Shown: one piece after another, positions 35,583-44,705 of the stretch
Position numbering within the stretch: the first letter of the stretch is position 1
How the letters are laid out: the number at the start of each line of letters is the position of its first letter
Assembly (NCBI RefSeq): GCF_001487165.1
Contig: NZ_LN913006.1
Location: 1,443,855 to 1,507,854 of the forward strand
DNA length: 64,000 nt
Origin: Blautia massiliensis (ex Durand et al. 2017)
GTDB lineage: Bacteria > Bacillota > Clostridia > Lachnospirales > Lachnospiraceae
Direction of reading: 5' to 3'
Program-made: the position numbers and the translations under genes
The notes under the pieces: generated by a model
The model's input: only the letters and a program-made list of their open reading frames with translations
The model's database searches: none
What the model was told of the DNA's origin: nothing

Positions 35583-36245
35583 TTAAAGACATTTCAGAAA
35601 TGCCTTTAAAGACCCAATGATAACGTCTCCCATAACGGCCATATCCTCAGCCGCAAAGGAAACCGGAAAATTATCAGAAAACAAGATCTGTGAGGACGGC
35701 GGAAATTCATCATCCCCCTCCCAGAGGATCATCTGAACTACATATCCTGGAAAGATCTCCACCTGGTATGCAATATCTCCATGATCCACGGGAACCGCAT
35801 GGATGTGTTCCATGATCTCCTTGAAATCCTTAAGTCTGTTTCCGTATGTGAAAGCCAGGCGTTTGATGCACCTGCCATCAAACTGACGGAGATAAACCTC
35901 TCCCCAGGGCATTTCCCTGTATGTTTTAAACCTTCCGCTTCCCTGAGATACATTCCCGTTCAGCAGAAAACGGATAGCAAGGATCTTTGCATAATGCATT
36001 TCCTCAAGAGGATAAAATCCCGCATCATCTTCCTTATGAGTTACCTGAAAATCCGGCCAGGAAATATAATAAACGCTTCCCAGGAATTTCAGAGTCAATT
36101 CTTTCTTCTCTTCGTCATAAGGAAGTGAAAGACGTCCGGCAATTTCTGCCGGGTCTGCCTTAGCGAACTCCTCTGTATAATGCTCCCAGGGCATTCTTTC
36201 TTTGCTGTCTTTTTCATAATTCAAGTCATTTATACTAAAAGCCAT
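35583..36245 (-). CDS. DUF3786-like protein of the acs cluster
   Basis: A 220-residue soluble protein that I place in the DUF3786 family from its length, the GSVYYISWPDF and RFLLNGNVSQGSG regions and its location. Such proteins recur near CODH/ACS and corrinoid genes of acetogens, but their role is not established. It starts 27 bp after the acsV stop, so it is probably co-transcribed. No cofactor-binding motif stands out. Support for corrinoid protein assembly or activation is an inference from position only. Confidence 0.72.
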   Translation of the reverse strand: MAFSINDLNYEKDSKERMPWEHYTEEFAKADPAEIAGRLSLPYDEEKKELTLKFLGSVYYISWPDFQVTHKEDDAGFYPLEEMHYAKILAIRFLLNGNVSQGSGRFKTYREMPWGEVYLRQFDGRCIKRLAFTYGNRLKDFKEIMEHIHAVPVDHGDIAYQVEIFPGYVVQMILWEGDDEFPPSSQILFSDNFPVSFAAEDMAVMGDVIIGSLKAFLKCL

Positions 36246-36272
36246 GTTTTACCTCTGCTGTTTTAGTCTGCT

Positions 36273-38213
36273 TTATCTCTTCTGCTGTTCTTCCATAACA
36301 GACGGAAACAGATTTGTGTCCGTATGCGGAATAAAGCATGCACCTACAAACTCATCCATATAGGTAGGAACTGTAGAAAGCTCCAGGTAAGTCATATTTG
36401 AAGCCAGTTCATAGGTTTTCTTCTCTGCTGATGTGGAATGAAGCATCAGATAAGCACCCGTCAGAGAAGAGTTACCAATGTAATGGAACTTCTCAAGAGG
36501 GATATCCGGGAACATTCCGATATGTACTGCATTAGCCATATTGATCCCGCTTCCGATTCCACCGGCAACATATACGTCATCGATCATGGAAACATCGAAA
36601 TCAAGAGAATTCAGCATAGTACGGATTGCAGAGAAAATAGCACCTTTGGCACGGATAAAATTATCAATATCTACTTCTGTGATCTCAACATCCTTGGCAG
36701 AACCGGCTTCCTCTTCAAACGCGATCACATAACTTCCCATGCCATAATGATCGTGACGGATTCTTTTGCCCTCACGGACAAATTTTCCCTTCGGATTGAT
36801 GATTCCTGTCATAAAAAGTTCACTGATCACATCAATGATACCGGAACCGCAAAGTCCTACCGGTTTGGTTCCAGGTTCACCTACAACCTTATATGTCGGC
36901 TCCATAGTTTCTTTATCAATGGTACATGCCTCAATAGCACCGTCTGTAGCACGCATACCGCAGCTGATATCTCCACCCTCAAAGGCAGGACCTGCGGAAC
37001 ATGCACAGCTCATCATAAAATCGGAATTACCGAATACAAGCTCTCCGTTAGTACCAAGGTCGATAAACAGAGAAAATTCCGGTCTGTTCCAGATCATACT
37101 TACCAGTGTACCGGCAGTGATATCTCCACCTACATAGCTTCCGATATTCGGAGCCATGATAATATGTGCATCCGGATTGATCTCAATTCCCACATCCGAT
37201 GCAAACAAGGAATTTGTTTTGAAAAACGTAGGAATATACGGTTCCATACGAAGCGGATCCGCATTGATCCCTGCAAACAGATGATTCATGGTTGTATTAG
37301 AAGCAACACACATCCGATAGATCTGTTTCTCCGGGAAATGAATACTTCTACACATCTCATGGATCATCGGGTTAATGGTCTCTTTGATCACCGCATCCTG
37401 AAGTTTCTTCTTTCCGCCAGGTTTCTGAGATTCGATGATACGGTTGATAACATCCGCACCAAAACGGATTTGTCCGTTTCCGGAAGAACTCTTGGCCAGG
37501 ATCTCTCCTGTTTCCATATTGATCAGGACTGCCGAAACGGTTGTGGTACCGATATCTACAGCAAGACCACCGATCACAACATCTTTCTTACTGTCAAAAA
37601 TATCATAAACATACATGTCATTTGGTGCTGTACGAACCACGCACTTCACAGAGAATTTACTCTCACGAAGTACATCTGGAAGCTTCTTAAGCACCGCATA
37701 CGGAATTCTGACACGCTTCAGGTTCATAAACTTCTGAAGTGCACGGGTCAGTCTTTCATTATCCGGCATGGTATCATCCAGTGATGGAATATCCATCTGA
37801 AGTTCCACAACATCAAGACTGTTTGTAAGTTCTATGCCAGCCATCTCAACTTCATGCTTGGCATTTTCAAAAATAGCGATTTCTTCTTTTGAGCTCAAAT
37901 CAGCCACTTTCATTCGGCTCTTATATGCGGATGCAATATCCGGAACAAGAACCTCCACATCTGCACTGATCTTGCTCATACAGGCCAGACGCCAGCCTGC
38001 GCCATATTCTTCATCCGAAATATGAAGAGTTTTCTTTGAGTCCAGTTCTCCGCTTTTTAACTGTACCCGACATTTTCCACAGGCTCCGTTTCCGGAACAT
38101 GGTGCATCGATAGCCACATTGGCACTACGAGCAACCTCCAGTAAATTATCCCCCGCATTGGCAAATGCTTCTACCGTACTGCCATTTTCAAAAGCAAAAG
38201 TCACCTTAAACAT
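36273..38213 (-). CDS. acsV: Corrinoid protein reductive activator AcsV
   Basis: A 646-residue activator that reduces inactive Co(II) corrinoid back to Co(I) with ATP. The N-terminal 2Fe-2S ferredoxin domain has DAPCSGNGACGKCRV (residues 36-50) and a later Cys in LACMSK. The C-terminal ASKHA-type ATPase domain has GGLAVDIGTTTVSAVLI near residue 215, LFIDLGTNGELVFGN and VAGGIGSGINMANA. It fits RACo/AcsV proteins. It lies downstream of acsE, separated by a terminator-like hairpin at 38294-38328. Confidence 0.93.
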   Translation of the reverse strand: MFKVTFAFENGSTVEAFANAGDNLLEVARSANVAIDAPCSGNGACGKCRVQLKSGELDSKKTLHISDEEYGAGWRLACMSKISADVEVLVPDIASAYKSRMKVADLSSKEEIAIFENAKHEVEMAGIELTNSLDVVELQMDIPSLDDTMPDNERLTRALQKFMNLKRVRIPYAVLKKLPDVLRESKFSVKCVVRTAPNDMYVYDIFDSKKDVVIGGLAVDIGTTTVSAVLINMETGEILAKSSSGNGQIRFGADVINRIIESQKPGGKKKLQDAVIKETINPMIHEMCRSIHFPEKQIYRMCVASNTTMNHLFAGINADPLRMEPYIPTFFKTNSLFASDVGIEINPDAHIIMAPNIGSYVGGDITAGTLVSMIWNRPEFSLFIDLGTNGELVFGNSDFMMSCACSAGPAFEGGDISCGMRATDGAIEACTIDKETMEPTYKVVGEPGTKPVGLCGSGIIDVISELFMTGIINPKGKFVREGKRIRHDHYGMGSYVIAFEEEAGSAKDVEITEVDIDNFIRAKGAIFSAIRTMLNSLDFDVSMIDDVYVAGGIGSGINMANAVHIGMFPDIPLEKFHYIGNSSLTGAYLMLHSTSAEKKTYELASNMTYLELSTVPTYMDEFVGACFIPHTDTNLFPSVMEEQQKR

Positions 38214-38293
38214 TCGGCAACCACCTTTCTCGCCTCGTAAAAGTTATTCGTCTTCCACCTGTGGCGTTGGGAGTTAGACTAAACTATATTAGT

Positions 38294-38328
38294 AAAAAAG
38301 AGGCTGAAGGCCGAAGCCCCCAGCCTCT
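38294..38328 (-). terminator. Terminator-like hairpin between acsE and acsV
   Basis: AGAGGCTG and CAGCCTCT with inner GGGC/GCC pairing around a TTCG loop, followed by T6 on the minus strand. It probably lowers transcription into acsV. Confidence 0.85.
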
Positions 38329-38361
38329 GAAACAGCGCTCCTGTTTTGTTCACACGCCAAA

Positions 38362-39147
38362 TTAGATCTCAAGGTAAGAATCTGCGTAAAGTGTGTTACC
38401 CTTGAATACGTCACAGGATTTGATTGTCTCCATAAGACGAAGGTCGTTAGGGTTAACGATTGCAGATGTAAGACCATTCATCATAGCCATAGCTACAAGA
38501 GCAGAGTCCATGATCGGACGGATATGTTTTGGCATACCGTTACTGTTGTTGGAAAGACCGCCAGTGGAGTTCAGACCCATCTCGGAGAACATCTTGATTG
38601 CCTCAAGAACTTCCATCTGTTTGTCCTGCATTCCTTTTACAACCAGGAAAAGCGGATCAAACCAGAGATCCTCTGCTTCCATACCAAGGCCAAGGCCTCT
38701 CTCAAGCATGTTCTGGCAGTGCATCATACGCTCGTCATTGTCTGATGCAACCATACCGGAAGAGCAAAGTGCGATACAGATCGCATCGTTAGCTGCTGCA
38801 AGGTCGATATTGGAAATTCTGTCTCCAGCATCTGCAGAGTTTACGATCGGTTTACCTTTGCTTCTGTTGTATACGGAAATACCAGCCTCAATAGCTTTCT
38901 GATTTGTAGTATCCAGAGCAAGCGGAACATTGTCAAACTCAGACTGAAGGAGCTGTACTGCCCATTTCATAAGGTCCTCTCCATCGTTCTCAGCCGGTCC
39001 GATGTTTACATCAAGATATGTAGCGCCCGCATCAAGCTGCTGTTTTGCTCTTTTGATGATCGGCTCAGGATCTCTCTCAGTAAATGCTTTATTTACTGCC
39101 GGTGCTGTTGTTGAAAGTCTCTCCCCAATTGTTACAAATTTTGCCAT
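38362..39147 (-). CDS. acsE: Methyl-THF:corrinoid/iron-sulfur protein methyltransferase
   Basis: Transfers the methyl group of 5-methyl-THF to the cobalt of AcsCD. The 261-residue TIM-barrel protein carries the pterin-binding features FVTIGERLSTT, GATYLDVNIGPAE and LSNNSNGMP. ATG with AAAGGAG. It lies between acsC and acsV, with a pair of hairpins upstream. Confidence 0.95.
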   Translation of the reverse strand: MAKFVTIGERLSTTAPAVNKAFTERDPEPIIKRAKQQLDAGATYLDVNIGPAENDGEDLMKWAVQLLQSEFDNVPLALDTTNQKAIEAGISVYNRSKGKPIVNSADAGDRISNIDLAAANDAICIALCSSGMVASDNDERMMHCQNMLERGLGLGMEAEDLWFDPLFLVVKGMQDKQMEVLEAIKMFSEMGLNSTGGLSNNSNGMPKHIRPIMDSALVAMAMMNGLTSAIVNPNDLRLMETIKSCDVFKGNTLYADSYLEI

Positions 39148-39180
39148 ACTCGTGTTCTCCTTTACATATTAGTAGGATAT

Positions 39181-39205
39181 GGCTGTGCAGCAAACCTGCA
39201 CAGCC
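39181..39205 (-). other. Intercistronic hairpin between acsC and acsE
   Basis: GGCTGTGCAG pairs perfectly with CTGCACAGCC; a second imperfect GCCGG hairpin lies at about 39216-39233. Neither is followed by a T tract on the minus strand. Confidence 0.7.
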
Positions 39206-39257
39206 GTTTATAACTGCCGGCGATATTGCCGGACAGCTGATTTCTTAAACCTTAAGT

Positions 39258-40604
39258 TTATGCATCAAGGTCTTTTAAGAATTTCACAAGCTGTACTGCT
39301 TCTCTTGGTCCTACGATGATCTCCCATCCAGGAAGCTTAGCCTCAAGATCGCCCTTAAGAACTGCTACTTTACCAGGAATAACCAGTCTTCTGCATTTAA
39401 CCTTCGGCTCAACATTCTCTTTGATATACTCGGAGATGCTGTTTCCGGAGAATTTACCTGCTGCCCAGGATGTAAGTACGGAAAGTCCGCCTGCATCATT
39501 GATCACCAGGTTAAGCGGAACACCGGAACGCTCCAGCTCGCCAGATACTACGAAATATGTAAGAGCAAAGTCTACTGTTGTTACAACGAGAGAATTCTCG
39601 TCTGCTCCGTTCAGAGGATAAATGCCCGGTTCTACCTTCATTGGCTTCTGCGGGTCTGTAAATACGTTCTGACGAAGACCGAACAGCGGAAGTGCCTCTG
39701 CATATGTCATCTGCTCCATAACGATGATAGAACCATATTTCATAGTAAACATGGAAGCAAGTGCTGCCTGTAAATGTTTGTCACCCTTCGCAAGTTTAAC
39801 AAGGTTAACGATAGAAGGATAACCAAATGTTCTGTCCTGATTCTTAAGAGCTGCACGACGAACCTGTACAGTATTTGCAAAGGTCTCTTTGATGTCAGCT
39901 CCTGTTGTATCAAGTACGAGATTCTTGTTGCCAAGTTTCTCAATAGCTGCTGTAGTATCATATAATTCATTGATGTCCTTACCGGATACACCGAGAACTA
40001 CGCCTGCATCTGTAGCAACCTTGCTCATTGCCTCGTAGTTGGAAGCGTTTGCTCCGTTAAGAACCGGTTTGCCGTCCTTACATACTTCAAGGGCAGCTTT
40101 TGCGATCTCAGGATCTGTACAGCCAAGGATCAGTGTTCTTCCAAGACCTTTAGCCTTCTCTACAAGTGCTGTAAATTTTGCAGCATCTGCATTCTCATCG
40201 CAGTTTACATACACAAGCTCTACATGCATTCTCTCACCGATACGATCATAGTCAACGTGTGGGATCTCTGCAAGTTTTGCTTCTACTTCTTCATCACTCA
40301 TGCATGTGCAAAGTGATACGGCATATCTTGTTTTGCTTACAAATGTCTTCTCATGTCTGAAAAGAACAGTCTCTCCACCAAGTGTAAACTCTCCATCGCC
40401 TGTTCCGATCTTGATAGTTTTCATTGGCGGTGCAGTTGCCTCAGAAAGAGATGCTAATGCATCCTCGGACATATGAGGACACTGCTCAATTTTCATAGCG
40501 CCCTGTGCAACTTTCATAGAGAAAGCCATACATGTAGGGCATCCACATTCCTTACAGTTTTTCTTTGGTGTTAATTTAAAGATCTGAATACCATTCAGTG
40601 CCAT
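39258..40604 (-). CDS. acsC: Corrinoid/iron-sulfur protein large (gamma) subunit
   Basis: A 448-residue subunit carrying the 4Fe-4S cluster that reduces the corrinoid; the cluster cysteines are seen in KKNCKECGCPTCMAF and EQCPHM. The C-terminal TIM barrel and cobamide-binding region follow. It pairs with AcsD, encoded 21 bp upstream, and hands the methyl group to acetyl-CoA synthase. The start follows an AGGAGGATAAAGAGCT-type site. Confidence 0.95.
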   Translation of the reverse strand: MALNGIQIFKLTPKKNCKECGCPTCMAFSMKVAQGAMKIEQCPHMSEDALASLSEATAPPMKTIKIGTGDGEFTLGGETVLFRHEKTFVSKTRYAVSLCTCMSDEEVEAKLAEIPHVDYDRIGERMHVELVYVNCDENADAAKFTALVEKAKGLGRTLILGCTDPEIAKAALEVCKDGKPVLNGANASNYEAMSKVATDAGVVLGVSGKDINELYDTTAAIEKLGNKNLVLDTTGADIKETFANTVQVRRAALKNQDRTFGYPSIVNLVKLAKGDKHLQAALASMFTMKYGSIIVMEQMTYAEALPLFGLRQNVFTDPQKPMKVEPGIYPLNGADENSLVVTTVDFALTYFVVSGELERSGVPLNLVINDAGGLSVLTSWAAGKFSGNSISEYIKENVEPKVKCRRLVIPGKVAVLKGDLEAKLPGWEIIVGPREAVQLVKFLKDLDA

Positions 40605-40625
40605 AGCTCTTTATCCTCCTATTTA

Positions 40626-41567
40626 TTACGCAAGTGCTTTGATCAGCTTGGAAATTGTCTTAACAGATTCCGGATGTCTTAAGATAACTGCATCAGAACC
40701 AGCTGCAAGATCAGCTGCTGCTGTCTCAACTTCCATGTCGATTCCACGCTCGTCCTGTGGTCCCCATGCCGGCATGTCTGCTTCAGAAGCCATTGCCTCT
40801 TTAACATTCCATGTCTCAGCGGATACAGGTGTAATAATAGGCATCTGCAGCATGTTATCATTCTGCCCTAAAGCGGCACCTTTGATACGGTCCATAGTAG
40901 ATACTACGTACTCATATCCATAACCAACTGCTGCACTACCGATATTCATAACGATCTTCTTAGCATCTACACCAAGCTGTGTAGTAACAACGTTAAGCTG
41001 TTTAGCAAGGTTGATATCAACGGCAGACTCAGCGCCTACGATCTGATTGTAAGCAAGACCTGCTGCTGCACCGATTGCTTTGTAGTTCTCCTCTTTCTCG
41101 GAAAGGATCAGTGCATTTCTGCCCTGAAGAGCCTCTGCAACCTTCGGAAGGAGCTCTGCATCCTTCTCAACATTCTTGCAGCCCTCTACAACCAGTGGAC
41201 AGTCAACTGCATCTGCAACTTCTTTAACAACTGCGATCAGCTCATCGATAGATTTGTTAACACCGTTCGGGTCGCCGCCCTCAAGAATAAGTGCAACAAA
41301 GTCAGCACCCTCCATAGCTGCAGCTTTCTTAGCAATGTCAGCCATTGTAGTAGCGCCTTCATAGTAAGCTTTGATACCTTCAGATACGCCCTCAAGACCC
41401 ATATCAGAGATCTCTACACCGATCTTCGGGCAGTTCTCTGACTCTGCGTCAAAGGAATAAAATGGGAATGTACAATCCCCACCAATTGTCACAGTCTTAT
41501 CTCCGCTTCCGATTGTGACAGCATTAATCTTTGCATTGAACTTTTGTGGTTTCTGATTAAACGGCAT
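40626..41567 (-). CDS. acsD: Corrinoid/iron-sulfur protein small (delta) subunit
   Basis: A 313-residue TIM-barrel subunit that forms the corrinoid protein dimer with AcsC and binds the cobamide between the two. Family features are FYSFDAESENCPKIGVEI near the N-terminus and the region MNIGSAAVGYGYEYVVSTMDRIK. It contains no iron-sulfur motif, as expected. The order acsB-acsD-acsC-acsE matches many acetogens. A hairpin at 41704-41731 separates it from acsB. Confidence 0.94.
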   Translation of the reverse strand: MPFNQKPQKFNAKINAVTIGSGDKTVTIGGDCTFPFYSFDAESENCPKIGVEISDMGLEGVSEGIKAYYEGATTMADIAKKAAAMEGADFVALILEGGDPNGVNKSIDELIAVVKEVADAVDCPLVVEGCKNVEKDAELLPKVAEALQGRNALILSEKEENYKAIGAAAGLAYNQIVGAESAVDINLAKQLNVVTTQLGVDAKKIVMNIGSAAVGYGYEYVVSTMDRIKGAALGQNDNMLQMPIITPVSAETWNVKEAMASEADMPAWGPQDERGIDMEVETAAADLAAGSDAVILRHPESVKTISKLIKALA

Positions 41568-41703
41568 TTTTCGTTAGCCTCCTTAAAAATAATAATTAAA
41601 AAACTACAGAGCTTCTTATATTATACTACATAGCACCAGTTATTGGCAAGATGCAGCACTATATTTCTGTTAAAAAATCAACAAACTTTTTAACAGTTTA
41701 CAG

Positions 41704-41731
41704 GAGAAAGGATGTCCGCACATCCTTTCTC
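41704..41731 (-). other. Intercistronic hairpin between acsB and acsD
   Basis: GAGAAAGGATGT and ACATCCTTTCTC form a perfect 12-bp stem with a 4-base loop. There is no T tract on the minus strand immediately after it. Confidence 0.75.
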
Positions 41732-41740
41732 CCTGATAAA

Positions 41741-43870
41741 TTACATCATCGGATCAAGTCCGAGAGCCGGATGTCCTTTTTCTGTAAGGAATGCAACCAG
41801 TGTCTCCGGATCTTCTGCGATCGTCTCATCACCGATCATGTCTGTAAAGTTATCGATTCCGTAAAGCTCTTTTGCAGTCTTATTAAGTCTGTCAGCTACG
41901 AATTCTTTCAGTTCTTTCGGCATCCATACGATACGCTCGATACCGCCCTCAGCCTTCATGAACTTCTTGGAGGAAATGAAATGTTTACCATGTCCCATGA
42001 ATCCAGGTGTCTGAACTCCACCACCTGTCATGGATGCCATCTCAGGGAATGTCATTCCAAGTGGTGTCATGCCTGCATACTCACGGTTAGCAATAACAAC
42101 ACCGTTGGAGAATGGCTCGATACCACAGATACACTCGAAGCATCCGCAGGAAGTCATCGGATCCTGCATGATGGAGTACAGTGTAACGTGCTCCAGAGCA
42201 CCCTGGGAGAATTTCTGAACTGCCTCATCAACGTCCTCATAAGAACCAAGATTCTCATCGATCGGACGCTCTTTTGTGATGATCTGGCAAGGACCAGCTG
42301 GGTCAAGCTGATGTGTAGCTTTTGCATCCAGCCATGAAACCGCACCGCAAAGACCAAGTCTCTCAGGTGTTACTACACATACGTGGCTTGGTGCGAATGC
42401 CTGGCAAAGGATACAGCTGTAATATACGTCAACAGACTCATCTGTCAGAGTATCAAGACGCTCATCACGTTTGTCAAAGATCGGAATTGCAACCTCATGA
42501 CGGATTCTTGTACACTCAGCAGGATCTGTATAGATAACAACCTCACATTTATCAACAACCGCATCGAACTCATTCTTAACAGATGCATAAAGAACCTCAC
42601 CGATATGTTTGATTCTGAAGCCTGCATTAAATGCCTCAATGCTGATACGGATACGCTGCATATCACGCTGTCCTGTATGGTATACACCCTCGATACAGTT
42701 GATGTAGTTGTGGAATTTACGCTCGATAACCGGCTCAAAGTCAGACTGCATATTCTTACCTGCAACTTTAACAACATATGCAATGCTGTTCTTGCTGCCG
42801 AATTCCATCTCATCTACTTCAGGTCCGATTACTGTGATCTTGTGATCCTCGATCTCAGAAGCATCGCAGGTCTGTACAAGCTCTGCACAGTCTACACGGG
42901 AACCATCGAACTCAACCTGCATATCTTTACGACGGATGATCTCACCCTCGAATGCAGATGCGAAAGCAACCGGAATATCGATATTTGTAATTTTGATCTT
43001 AATGTCACGTGCCTCAAGGGAAGTAGCGTTGAATTTGCTTACGTCCTCCTGAACGATAAGGCTCTTCGGTACACGGAAGATATTCTCTGTCTCATTTGTA
43101 ACAACCGGGAATCCAAGTGCGATAGCGCCTGCACCGCATGCTACGATCACATCATCCAGAGGTTTGAATGCGTTAACAAATGCCGGTACACGATCCATTG
43201 TGTATTTCATAAGTGTTCCTGCATCTCCAGGTGTTACGTTACCGAAGATCAGAGCTGCACGGATCGCAACGGAAACTACATGAACAACAGATGTAACATC
43301 TTTTCCAAGAGGAATAACACGAACGTTGGCACCTGTCTTCATTCCGGCTTCTGCAACCTGATCAATGATTCCGCCAACAAGTGTTACCAGGATACCCTGT
43401 GCCTGATAGCTCTTTACAAGAGCAACACCCTCTTCTGTAGTAGGAGCAGCACCAAGGATAACAGCAACGCCTGGGATATCGCCTGTTACAAGCGGTACAC
43501 CGAGCTCACGGATAACAGCATCACCAAGATGTCCATAGCATGGCTCTTCGTAAGGAGTTGCTCCGTCGATATATTTCAGAACCTCGATGAACTCTGCGCA
43601 GAGTGCTGTAGCAACACCGGACATGAATGCATCGTTCAGTCTTTTCTCTCTTGTCATAAGTGTTTTTACAACGCCAAGAGCTTCTTTTAATTCTTTTAAT
43701 GTTGTAACTTTTGTTCCTGTTACAGCATAGTAGCAAGGAAGGCTGTAAGCGGTATTCGGGAAGCTGACAGCTTTGTCTTCGCCATACTGAGCGATCGCGC
43801 CGTCAATAGCACCCTCTGTTAAACCATATACAGCATCGTTTCCGCCGAATACTCTATCAAATAAAGTCAC
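41741..43870 (-). CDS. acsB: CO-methylating acetyl-CoA synthase
   Basis: Joins the methyl group, CO and CoA to acetyl-CoA at the nickel-containing A-cluster. The 709-residue protein has A-cluster cysteines in CILCQAFAPSHVC, GLCGAVSW and CGCFECIC. The N-terminal CODH-contact domain and middle arginine-rich domain are both present at normal length. ATG with AGGAGG. It follows a cooC gene by 17 bp, as expected for a nickel enzyme and its insertion ATPase. Confidence 0.97.
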   Translation of the reverse strand: MTLFDRVFGGNDAVYGLTEGAIDGAIAQYGEDKAVSFPNTAYSLPCYYAVTGTKVTTLKELKEALGVVKTLMTREKRLNDAFMSGVATALCAEFIEVLKYIDGATPYEEPCYGHLGDAVIRELGVPLVTGDIPGVAVILGAAPTTEEGVALVKSYQAQGILVTLVGGIIDQVAEAGMKTGANVRVIPLGKDVTSVVHVVSVAIRAALIFGNVTPGDAGTLMKYTMDRVPAFVNAFKPLDDVIVACGAGAIALGFPVVTNETENIFRVPKSLIVQEDVSKFNATSLEARDIKIKITNIDIPVAFASAFEGEIIRRKDMQVEFDGSRVDCAELVQTCDASEIEDHKITVIGPEVDEMEFGSKNSIAYVVKVAGKNMQSDFEPVIERKFHNYINCIEGVYHTGQRDMQRIRISIEAFNAGFRIKHIGEVLYASVKNEFDAVVDKCEVVIYTDPAECTRIRHEVAIPIFDKRDERLDTLTDESVDVYYSCILCQAFAPSHVCVVTPERLGLCGAVSWLDAKATHQLDPAGPCQIITKERPIDENLGSYEDVDEAVQKFSQGALEHVTLYSIMQDPMTSCGCFECICGIEPFSNGVVIANREYAGMTPLGMTFPEMASMTGGGVQTPGFMGHGKHFISSKKFMKAEGGIERIVWMPKELKEFVADRLNKTAKELYGIDNFTDMIGDETIAEDPETLVAFLTEKGHPALGLDPMM

Positions 43871-43887
43871 TGTAATACCTCCTATTT

Positions 43888-44661
43888 TTACAGAATTGAA
43901 TTCTGATCAATTTTGTCTTTGATTTTTCTGATTTCAGCTGTTACAGTTTCACTGAAATCGTAGGGAGATTTTCCCTGACGATCAGCATCTATAACTTCTG
44001 TATTGTAGTGGATCATTCCAAGCAGATCCTCTGCCGGAATCTTACTCCGGATAAATTCCTCATCCTCCGGATTTCTTACCTTATTGGCCACGACCTTAAC
44101 CTGAGAAACTCCCAGATCCTTTGCAAGACGTTTAACATTCTTATATGTCTGTACACTTCTTGCCCCTGGTTCGATCACTACAATAAATTCATCCATGCTC
44201 TCCGTGGTGCCCCGGCCCAGATGTTCCAGGCCGGCCTCCATATCCATGATCACCACATCATCTCTGTGGATCACAAGGTTATTGATCACTCTTTTAAGCA
44301 TCACATGTTCAGGACAGACGCATCCGCCTCCACCTGTTTCCACAGTTCCAAGGACAAGCAGCTTTACGCCATTACAGGTTTTTCCATAAGTATCCGGAAT
44401 ATCGTCTACCTTTGGGTTCAGTTTATAAAACTGATTCTGGCTGTTGGCTCCGGTGCGTTCTTCTATGAGCTTACGCATTTTTGAGATTGGAACAATAGAA
44501 TCCAAGGTTTCCTCGTCAAATCCAAGGGCAAGACCCAGGTTCGCATCCGGATCCACATCCGCCGCAAGGACTTTTTTTCCCTCATCTGCGTATAGTCTTG
44601 CAAGTGTTGCTGCGAAAGTTGTCTTTCCTACTCCGCCTTTACCGGTTACTGCTATTTTCAT
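43888..44661 (-). CDS. cooC: CooC/AcsF-type nickel-insertion ATPase, copy 1
   Basis: A 257-residue MinD-like ATPase with a deviant Walker A, KGGVGKTT, and the dimer metal site Cys-x-Cys in GGGCVCPEH near residue 113. Proteins of this type use ATP to place nickel in CODH or acetyl-CoA synthase. It lies between acsA and acsB, so it may serve either; proximity favours AcsB. A second, divergent copy is found at 46716-47486. Confidence 0.93.
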   Translation of the reverse strand: MKIAVTGKGGVGKTTFAATLARLYADEGKKVLAADVDPDANLGLALGFDEETLDSIVPISKMRKLIEERTGANSQNQFYKLNPKVDDIPDTYGKTCNGVKLLVLGTVETGGGGCVCPEHVMLKRVINNLVIHRDDVVIMDMEAGLEHLGRGTTESMDEFIVVIEPGARSVQTYKNVKRLAKDLGVSQVKVVANKVRNPEDEEFIRSKIPAEDLLGMIHYNTEVIDADRQGKSPYDFSETVTAEIRKIKDKIDQNSIL

Positions 44662-44705
44662 TTTACGTCTTCCACCTTTTATAACATTTTAAAGATCGCA
44701 ACGGA

